Below, one piece after another: positions 58,793-64,000 of a stretch of 64,000 nt of DNA. Made by a program: the position numbers and the translations under genes. The stretch comes from Desulfospira joergensenii DSM 10085. Lineage in GTDB: Bacteria; Desulfobacterota; Desulfobacteria; Desulfobacterales; Desulfobacteraceae. The DNA lies in contig NZ_ATUG01000001.1 in the NCBI RefSeq assembly GCF_000420085.1, forward strand, positions 1,054,001 through 1,118,000, written 5' to 3'. Every line of letters begins with the position of its first letter. Position 1 is the first letter of the stretch. The notes under the pieces are model-generated. The model saw only the letters and a program-made list of their open reading frames with translations. It searched no databases and was not told the DNA's origin.

Positions 58793-58828
58793 ATCATGCC
58801 TCCGTTTTAATATTCATTTTCCTATATA

Positions 58829-58857
58829 TTGATTTTTACCGGACGAACCATTACATT
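58829..58857 (+). promoter_or_regulatory. Possible promoter of the NRDE protein gene
   Basis: TTGATT (58829-58834) and TACATT (58852-58857) are 17 bases apart on the plus strand, in the 122-base gap between the divergent thiolase and NRDE genes. Both hexamers depart from consensus. Confidence 0.3.
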
Positions 58858-58914
58858 TTAGCCGTCAACCTAGGGTTGATAGCAGACCAAAACGCAAAAA
58901 ACAAGGAATTCTCC

Positions 58915-59724
58915 ATGTGCCTTATTCTGTTCAGCTTTAAAGCCTCAAAATCCTGGCCCCTGGTCCTGGCAGCCAACCGGGACGAATTCTACTCCCGCCC
59001 CACGGCCCCCATGGATTTCTGGGATGAATCCCCGTCCATCCTGGCTGGCAGGGATCTGGAACAGGGAGGCACCTGGCTGGGGATTCACGCCCGGGGCAGG
59101 TTTGCGGCCCTGACCAATTACAGGGAGCCCACCCAGGTTAGAAAAAACGCACCCTCCCGGGGAAGTATCATTCCGGAATTCCTGGAATCCCGGGGCAAAA
59201 TCCGGGATTTTCTCAAAATCCTGGACCGGGGCGCGGACCTATACAATGGATTCAACCTCCTGGCCGGGGAGATCCGAAACCGGGATATCATACTCTATTG
59301 GTACTCCAACCGGGCCCGGGAGACCGTCCTGGTCAGTCCCGGAATCCACGGCCTCAGCAATTGTTTTCTGGACACGGACTGGCCCAAGGTATCCAGGGGC
59401 AAAGCCATGCTGGAGCAGGCATTGAATCCGGACAAAGGGCATGAACGCAAAAAAGAACCGTCCCGGCTTGACAAAAAAAATCTTTTCACAATTTTGGAAG
59501 ATTCTCAACAACCCGAAGATTCAAAACTTCCAAATACCGGGGTGGGAATCGAATGGGAACGGATTCTGTCGCCCCTGTTTGTCCAAAGCCCAACTTACGG
59601 CACCCGGTCTTCCACTCTCCTGACCATCAATCGGGATGGAGAGTTTGCCGTAACGGAAAGATCCCACTTTCCTGGAGTTCCCGCCAAAGATCCGGACCGG
59701 CAGTTCAGGTTCAGACCGGATTGA
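58915..59724 (+). CDS. NRDE family protein (TANGO2-like)
   Basis: A 269-residue protein. I chose the ATG at 58915, giving MCLILFSFKASKSWPLVLAA followed directly by the NRDE motif (residues 21-24). This Met-Cys N-terminus is a hallmark of the family, and AAGGA lies seven bases before it. A frame upstream to 58876 is open but not used by relatives. Further conserved parts are GGTWLGIHARGRFAALTNYR and the C-terminal RSSTLLTINRDGE. The family is related to Ntn-hydrolase-like folds, but its reaction is unknown; the animal homologue TANGO2 affects lipid and heme homeostasis. Confidence 0.9.
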   Translation: MCLILFSFKASKSWPLVLAANRDEFYSRPTAPMDFWDESPSILAGRDLEQGGTWLGIHARGRFAALTNYREPTQVRKNAPSRGSIIPEFLESRGKIRDFLKILDRGADLYNGFNLLAGEIRNRDIILYWYSNRARETVLVSPGIHGLSNCFLDTDWPKVSRGKAMLEQALNPDKGHERKKEPSRLDKKNLFTILEDSQQPEDSKLPNTGVGIEWERILSPLFVQSPTYGTRSSTLLTINRDGEFAVTERSHFPGVPAKDPDRQFRFRPD

Positions 59725-59815
59725 TTCTCCCTGCCCCCGGGCTTGATTGTTTGAAGATGGTTAATTCAGATCCGTTTGCTTGACAGGGATCCTTTTGCTT
59801 TGTAAAGACTCCGGC

Positions 59816-60271
59816 ATGGAAGCGATTCTGTTCACAGGGATTCAGGCAGCGGGCAAATCCACATTTTACAAAGAAAGATTTGCCGACACCCATATCCGGA
59901 TCAACCTGGATATGCTCAAGACAAGACACCGGGAAAAAAAGCTCTTTGAATGCTGCCTGGAGATTCAGCAGTCCTTTGTCATTGACAACACCAATCTTAC
60001 CCGTGGGGACCGGCAGAGATATATCCCAAAAATAATGGAACACGGTATTGTACTGCACGGATACTATTTTGCTTCTTCCCTGGAGGATGCCCTTGGCCGG
60101 AACAGGCTCCGGGGACACCGTGCAATACCGGAAAAGGGGGTGGCAGGGGCATATAAGTGCCTGGAGCCTCCATCCTTTGACGAGGGATTTTCCCATCTGT
60201 CCAGAGTTGAAATACGAAACGGTTTATTTGAGGTCACCCGATTGGAATCCGATCCAGCCGGGAGGAGTTGA
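59816..60271 (+). CDS. P-loop kinase of the polynucleotide kinase/zeta-toxin-like type
   Basis: A 151-residue ATP-binding protein with the ATG at 59816. The P-loop is GIQAAGKST (residues 8-16, Lys14). The second acidic motif is INLDMLKTR and a third is VIDNTNLTRGDRQRYI, the layout of T4 polynucleotide kinase-like proteins, where the Asp-Asn-Thr-Asn segment helps catalysis. The phosphate acceptor is unknown. It lies 91 bases after the NRDE gene on the same strand. An upstream TTG at 59780 is less likely. Confidence 0.8.
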   Translation: MEAILFTGIQAAGKSTFYKERFADTHIRINLDMLKTRHREKKLFECCLEIQQSFVIDNTNLTRGDRQRYIPKIMEHGIVLHGYYFASSLEDALGRNRLRGHRAIPEKGVAGAYKCLEPPSFDEGFSHLSRVEIRNGLFEVTRLESDPAGRS

Positions 60272-60676
60272 TTTTCACGCCTCTGATTCAACTTTTTGCC
60301 TGATCCCGGCCCCTTCCCAAGCATAAATCCGGTCGATACCCTGATTGCCCCATGAAAAGCCTCAATGAACGGGATTCATCTGTTTTATACTAATCGCCAA
60401 ACAAACAGATAGTAAACGCAACATCTGATTCTAACAATCAGGGAGTATTCCTTTCCACAGCTTTACCGTTTGGATTGTCCGGTGATTCAACCCGGTGTAT
60501 CGCTCCCCTTCTTAAAGAAGGTGCACAAACACTGAAGGCGGCCCCAAAAGGCTTTCAGAGTTTCAACCGCCCTTTTTTTAGATGAATAAGCAACACATTG
60601 GATTTTTTAAAATTCCTGGACAAAACATGGAAGTTTTCAGCAAAAGATTACTAATTTTAATTTTCGGAGGAGATCG
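60272..60676. other. 405-base gap before the phosphoesterase gene
   Basis: No protein gene is credible here. The right-hand part is the structured leader at 60378-60579. Between the T-run and the ATG at 60677 is an AT-rich stretch of about 85 bases ending in GGAGGAG. The first 100 bases after the P-loop kinase stop hold nothing that I recognise. Confidence 0.6.
60378..60579 (+). promoter_or_regulatory. Structured leader with attenuator-like terminator
   Basis: The gap before the phosphoesterase gene holds several hairpins: ATCTGTTT/AAACAGAT (60378-60385 and 60403-60410), CTGATT/AATCAG (60425-60430 and 60436-60441), CCTTCTT/AAGAAGG (60507-60521), and a final GGCGG/CCGCC stem (60537-60541 and 60667-less: 60567-60571) followed by seven T residues (60573-60579). 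A competing stem, CTGAAGGC (60532-60539) with GCTTTCAG (60551-60558), shares bases with the terminator stem. The two cannot form together, the usual arrangement of an attenuator or riboswitch expression platform. I could not match a known class. Confidence 0.5.
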
Positions 60677-62332
60677 ATGAAAAAAACCATGGATAGGAGA
60701 CAATTTTTAAAATACGGCGGTGCCGGACTGGCCGGCCTTGGGCTGTCCGCCCTCAATGTGCCCTTTTTCCGCATGGGAAAAGCCAGTGCAGCCATTTCCA
60801 GCAATGCCTGGCAGTTCGGGGTTATGTCCGACACCCAGTGGAAAAGCACTCCCGGAGGCGAGATGACTTGCGCCACAGGAATTATCGACGCCCTGAATGA
60901 ACAGTTCATCCAGCAGGACGTTAAATTTGTCATTCAGGTAGGTGACCTTTGTAACAATGAATCGGTCAACGAGGTGCGCTCCATGCCCACAAGGGCAGAA
61001 CATTCCCAGGCCCTTTACGATGCCGGCATCGGGTTTTTTCCCCTTAGGGGCAACCACGAATCCAGCTCAACCGCCGCCAATGAGCTTCCGGTTCTTTTCC
61101 CCCAGACACTGGGACAGGGCTCCAACCTATATGGCGCTACCAACTTCCAGCCGGCGGACATTTCAGGACTGGTAGGCCTGACCTACTCATTTGACTACAA
61201 CAATGTCCGGTGCGTCATGCTCGACCAGTTTCACCGGAAAGACGGAACCGATTACAACGGCAGCAGCTACAACGACAACATGGTAGACCAGGTGGACTGG
61301 GTGGATGCCATGCTGTCCTCCAACCCTGAAGGAAACCATTCCTTTGTTTTTGCCCATAAAAACCTCATCGGCCAGAATCACAAGGACAACCTGTTCGGAG
61401 GCGGCCTAACCTCCAACCCGGGTCCCAGGGATCAGTTCCTGACCAGTCTTTATAACAACCGCGTGGGATACTACATGGGCGGCCACGACCACATGCATCA
61501 CCGGTCCCTGGTTTACACCGCTGACGGATCTGCCAAGGTGTCCCAGATCATCACTTCCTCCAACAGCTATAAATTCTATACCCCCAGGAGTGGAGACGAC
61601 GGACGGGAAACCCCCCTCCAGCATGAACTCTACACCGTCGGATACTATATTGTCACCGTGGACGGCCCCAGGGTTACCGTGGACTTTTATTCGTCCAGCC
61701 ACGGCCAGGATTACGGTTCGGTCAGCCTCTCTGCTTGCCCCTCCTTTGCCTTTTACCTGAGGGAAAGATTCGGATACAGCCTCAACGGCCAGCAGTTTGA
61801 AATCGCCCAGGGTGACTCCTACACAGATGTGGTCGACAGCTATTCCGGAACCACCGCAAAAATTCTTGACGGGACAAACGGCAACAGCGAGACCGATTAC
61901 GTGGGCCGGGATCTGACAAAAGCCGTCAACACAGGCTGGGCCCAATCCGATCAGGTGGATGATGCCGCAAGCCAAATCTTCACACTGTGGGGGATGGCGG
62001 ATAACCTTAGCCTGTATAATGGTGATCTTACCGGCCAGCTGCCCAGTGAAGATGAAAGCCAGGAAACTGACACATACACCCTCTCTCTTACCTATAACCC
62101 CAGGAAAATACGCACCTCCCAGCTCATGAGGGGGAATTTTGCCATTGCCGCCAGGAATGAAGACGATGAATGGGTCAATGCTGTTGACCTGAACACCGGC
62201 GGGACCAAAACCTTTAAACGCGGCCCCTGGAAATCCGGATATGCAGTGGGGACCTACGGTGTTGATCCCAGCACCAAAACGGTCTGGGCCGTTCTCAACC
62301 ATGAAGGCGATTTTGTTGCCAAATTGATCTAA
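60677..62332 (+). CDS. Tat-exported calcineurin-like metallophosphoesterase
   Basis: A 551-residue secreted enzyme. The N-terminus has a twin-arginine signal (MDRRQFLKYGGAG) with an AlaXAla-type end at KASAA. The metallophosphoesterase motifs are in order: VMSDTQW (Asp), QVGDLCNNE (GD), LRGNHESSS (GNHE), FVFAHKN (His) and GGHDHMHH (GHDH). They bind two metal ions. The C-terminal 150 residues have no motif that I recognise and may be a beta-rich domain. GGAGG precedes the ATG. The substrate, a phosphate ester outside the cytoplasm, is unknown. It lies 33 bases before the PEP-CTERM gene, so the two are probably co-transcribed. Confidence 0.9.
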   Translation: MKKTMDRRQFLKYGGAGLAGLGLSALNVPFFRMGKASAAISSNAWQFGVMSDTQWKSTPGGEMTCATGIIDALNEQFIQQDVKFVIQVGDLCNNESVNEVRSMPTRAEHSQALYDAGIGFFPLRGNHESSSTAANELPVLFPQTLGQGSNLYGATNFQPADISGLVGLTYSFDYNNVRCVMLDQFHRKDGTDYNGSSYNDNMVDQVDWVDAMLSSNPEGNHSFVFAHKNLIGQNHKDNLFGGGLTSNPGPRDQFLTSLYNNRVGYYMGGHDHMHHRSLVYTADGSAKVSQIITSSNSYKFYTPRSGDDGRETPLQHELYTVGYYIVTVDGPRVTVDFYSSSHGQDYGSVSLSACPSFAFYLRERFGYSLNGQQFEIAQGDSYTDVVDSYSGTTAKILDGTNGNSETDYVGRDLTKAVNTGWAQSDQVDDAASQIFTLWGMADNLSLYNGDLTGQLPSEDESQETDTYTLSLTYNPRKIRTSQLMRGNFAIAARNEDDEWVNAVDLNTGGTKTFKRGPWKSGYAVGTYGVDPSTKTVWAVLNHEGDFVAKLI

Positions 62333-62365
62333 TATTTCAAATTCAAAATAATAGGAAAATAAAAA

Positions 62366-62956
62366 ATGAAAAAAACAATTTTATTATTCGCTTTTCTGAG
62401 CTGTGTCATGATTCTGAGCCCCCTGGCAAACGCGACCACTTTAACATTTGACGACCTGTCCACTGATTCTGGTTCTGAGGTTGCTAACCCGTATATGGAA
62501 AGTGATTTTGTTCTCACGGCAGATGAGAACGGCATCTTCTACTCATGGGGGTCTTTGTCCGATGATTACACAGGATCTGCTGCTATTTACAACGATTCCT
62601 ATACCGATACGATTCTGACAGCTGAGGATGGTTCCTTGTTCAATCTGACATCCATCGACCTTTCAGAATTATGGAACTATGAGTATGGAGATGATGACGT
62701 TTTCGATCTCATTGTCACAGGAACTTATACCGACGGGACGAATATCTCGGCTTACATTGCTCTGGATCTGGATTTTGGGTATGAGACCATTGCCTTTGAC
62801 GAAACCTTTTCTTTTCTTACTTCTGTGACTTTCAGTTCAGGATATTACCAAATCGATAATATTGAAGCCTCCACGGTACCGGAACCCGCTTCCATGATGC
62901 TTCTTGGGTCGGGCCTTCTGGTCGCTGCCGCGATTTCAAGGCGAAGAACGTCATAA
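62366..62956 (+). CDS. PEP-CTERM sorting domain protein
   Basis: A 196-residue exported protein. The signal peptide is MKKTILLFAFLSCVMILSPL with cleavage after LANA. The middle is acidic and rich in Asp, Ser, Thr and Tyr, a beta-type secreted domain. The C-terminus is a PEP-CTERM signal: VPEPASMMLLGSG, a short hydrophobic helix and the basic end ISRRRTS. Such proteins are cut and transferred by exosortase and often occur in exopolysaccharide-producing Gram-negatives. No exosortase is in the window. Its function is unknown. A strong hairpin follows at 62976-63011. Confidence 0.9.
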   Translation: MKKTILLFAFLSCVMILSPLANATTLTFDDLSTDSGSEVANPYMESDFVLTADENGIFYSWGSLSDDYTGSAAIYNDSYTDTILTAEDGSLFNLTSIDLSELWNYEYGDDDVFDLIVTGTYTDGTNISAYIALDLDFGYETIAFDETFSFLTSVTFSSGYYQIDNIEASTVPEPASMMLLGSGLLVAAAISRRRTS

Positions 62957-62975
62957 TCTCCATTTTGAACAGAAT

Positions 62976-63011
62976 CATTCAGTTGCAGGATACCGACCCT
63001 GCAACTGAATG
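62976..63011. terminator. Strong hairpin after the PEP-CTERM gene
   Basis: A perfect 14-bp inverted repeat (CATTCAGTTGCAGG, 62976-62989, with its complement at 62998-63011) has an eight-base loop. It lies 19 bases after the stop. No U-run follows on either strand, so it is a weak terminator by sequence, although its position and stability fit a transcript end or an mRNA-protecting structure. Confidence 0.6.
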
Positions 63012-63102
63012 AAACCTATATATAAAAAATCGCTTCCTTAATTCCATTTTCGGTTGCCTCCGCTGATTGGCCTGCAAAATAGTCTACCTTCCTGAAAAGC
63101 CG

Positions 63103-63377
63103 CTAACATTTCACTTCTTTTTTATTAAGTTTTTTCAGCTCCACCCAGGCCTCCAGACGCTGCTTCACCGCATTTTCATATCCCCGGTCAGTGGAAATGA
63201 TAAAACCGGTTGTCTGAAAAAGGAATAGGGAAGGTTGGACCGGGGCACATACCCGCCCTTTTGGTCATTGGCATACTTATCCCTCCAGTTGTAGCCGGGA
63301 TCATTAATTATTTCTTTTCCCGGCTGCCGGTTTATGGGATAATGGAAGATCCGAAAGGATCTATAATTAGAACTTTT
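63103..63377 (-). pseudogene. Truncated, frame-broken gene remnant of unknown family
   Basis: Two minus-strand frames join into one protein-like sequence. The first (63377 down to about 63217) reads RQPGKEIINDPGYNWRDKY and then ANDQKGGYVPRSNLPYSFF. The second (63216 to 63103) continues QTTGFIISTDRGYENAVKQR and then LEAWVELKKLNKKEVKC. Adding one T to the run of five at the junction would fuse them in frame. No start codon is found, and a TGA lies just before the first part, so the N-terminus is missing. I do not recognise the family. A sequencing error at the T-run could explain the shift but not the missing start. Confidence 0.55.
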
Positions 63378-63406
63378 TCATTTGGTTCCCATCAAAAGGA
63401 TCGCCC

Positions 63407-64000
63407 ATGATGACACCGGAATTTGAAAAAATCGTCTCCCAGGTGGGCAGTGTGGTTCTGGGAAAAGAGCCCCAGATTCGTCTGGCCCTGACCTGTTTAT
63501 TCGCCCGGGGCCATTTGCTCATCGAGGATTTTCCCGGTATCGGCAAAACCACCCTGGCCAAGGTGCTGGCCAAGTGTATGGGGCTCAAATTCCAGCGTAT
63601 GCAGTTCACCTCTGACCTGCTTCCCGGAGATATCTTAGGTCTGTCCGTATTTGACCAGCATTCGGCCAGTTTCAGTTTCCACCCGGGTCCCATCTTCACC
63701 CAGGTATTCCTGGCCGATGAGATCAACCGGGCCACCCCCAAAAGCCAGAGCGCCCTGCTGGAGGCCATGGAAGAAGAGCAGGTCACCATTGAGGGGGAGA
63801 CCCGGCGCCTGGAATCCCCGTTTTTTGTCATTGCCACCCAGAATCCCCTGGAGCAGGCCGGCACTTTTCCCCTGCCCGAATCCCAGATGGACCGGTTTCT
63901 CATGCGGATCCGCCTGGGCTACCCGGACCGGAAAGCTGAAAAAAGCATATTAAAAGGCATCGGTGCTGACCGGGTCATGGCGGCCCTGGACTGCTGTATG
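63407..64000 (+). CDS. MoxR-type AAA+ ATPase, N-terminal part
   Basis: The gene runs off the right edge; 198 codons are visible. It starts with MMTPEFEKIVSQVGSVVLGK. Walker A is DFPGIGKTTLAK (Lys47), followed by the MoxR-typical GDILGLSVFD. Walker B is VFLADEINRATPKSQ, then LLEAMEEEQV, and sensor 1 is ATQNPLEQAGTFPLPE. AAAGGA precedes the ATG. MoxR ATPases act as chaperones for metal insertion or complex assembly, usually with downstream von Willebrand factor A or DUF58 proteins; those genes would lie outside the window. Confidence 0.93.
   Translation, partial: MMTPEFEKIVSQVGSVVLGKEPQIRLALTCLFARGHLLIEDFPGIGKTTLAKVLAKCMGLKFQRMQFTSDLLPGDILGLSVFDQHSASFSFHPGPIFTQVFLADEINRATPKSQSALLEAMEEEQVTIEGETRRLESPFFVIATQNPLEQAGTFPLPESQMDRFLMRIRLGYPDRKAEKSILKGIGADRVMAALDCCM

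Noticed and set aside
60378-60579. Cyclic di-GMP (GEMM) riboswitch
   Set aside because: The conserved core bases of that class were not found; the region stays an unclassified structured leader.
63210-63410. A 66-codon plus-strand frame with one hydrophobic segment ending in ATGA at the moxR start
   Set aside because: It needs a TTG without a ribosome-binding site and lies opposite a minus-strand sequence that looks more protein-like and extends beyond it. I could not exclude it fully.
1-64000. Insertion sequences, CRISPR arrays, prophage or replication origin
   Set aside because: No transposase, integrase, regularly spaced repeats or clustered DnaA boxes were seen in the sequence.

Overview
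The window is a piece of a bacterial chromosome with about 57 well supported protein genes, six tRNAs and one gene fragment. Gene order, protein sequences and the abundance of two-component and chemosensory genes suggest a deltaproteobacterium (Desulfobacterota), probably in or near the Desulfobacteraceae. This placement is an inference from protein character; no 16S gene is present.

Layout. (1) 1-4222, plus strand: the end of an AI-2E-type membrane protein, a GAF-GGDEF diguanylate cyclase and a hybrid sensor kinase. (2) 4280-34227, minus strand: about 30 kb of translation and transcription genes in one direction. In transcription order they are tRNA-Thr, tRNA-Tyr, tRNA-Gly, tRNA-Thr, tuf, rpmG, tRNA-Trp, secE, nusG, rplK, rplA, rplJ, rplL, rpoB, rpoC, then rpsL, rpsG, tuf, the S10 and spc clusters, and secY, infA, rpmJ, rpsM, rpsK, rpsD, rpoA, rplQ. 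Candidate promoters lie before the first tRNA and before rpsL. A hairpin with a U-run follows rplQ. (3) 34641-47830, plus strand: a LysM lytic transglycosylase, tRNA-Arg abutting a U32 peptidase gene, a chemosensory operon (CheA-REC, CheW, CheB, CheR and a HEAT-REC protein), and tightly coupled PBP1 and acetyltransferase genes. (4) 47921-55113, minus strand: small membrane protein, AI-2E transporter, gyrA, radC, a Cys-containing small protein, pgk and an unrecognised 351-residue protein. (5) 55975-64000: a secreted parvulin, a YciI-like protein, a thiolase with an insertion, an NRDE protein, a P-loop kinase, a Tat phosphoesterase with a PEP-CTERM protein, a broken gene fragment and the start of a MoxR ATPase.

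The most unusual observation is in rpoC. The RNA polymerase beta' subunit carries about 100 extra residues (573-673) that read like a degenerate parvulin (PpiC) domain. They align end to end with the real parvulin encoded at 55975-56769, but the catalytic-type histidines are replaced. From what is known of E. coli beta', the insertion point lies just before the rim helices at the mouth of the secondary channel.

Other points of interest: a structured, attenuator-like leader before the phosphoesterase; a nested hairpin element after the thiolase gene; a 35-residue insertion in the thiolase; hairpins in the secE leader and in the rplC-rplD gap; a U32 start codon four bases after a tRNA; no fusA between rpsG and tuf; two tuf genes that encode the same protein and differ at only seven bases; and a gene fragment whose frame is broken at a T-run.
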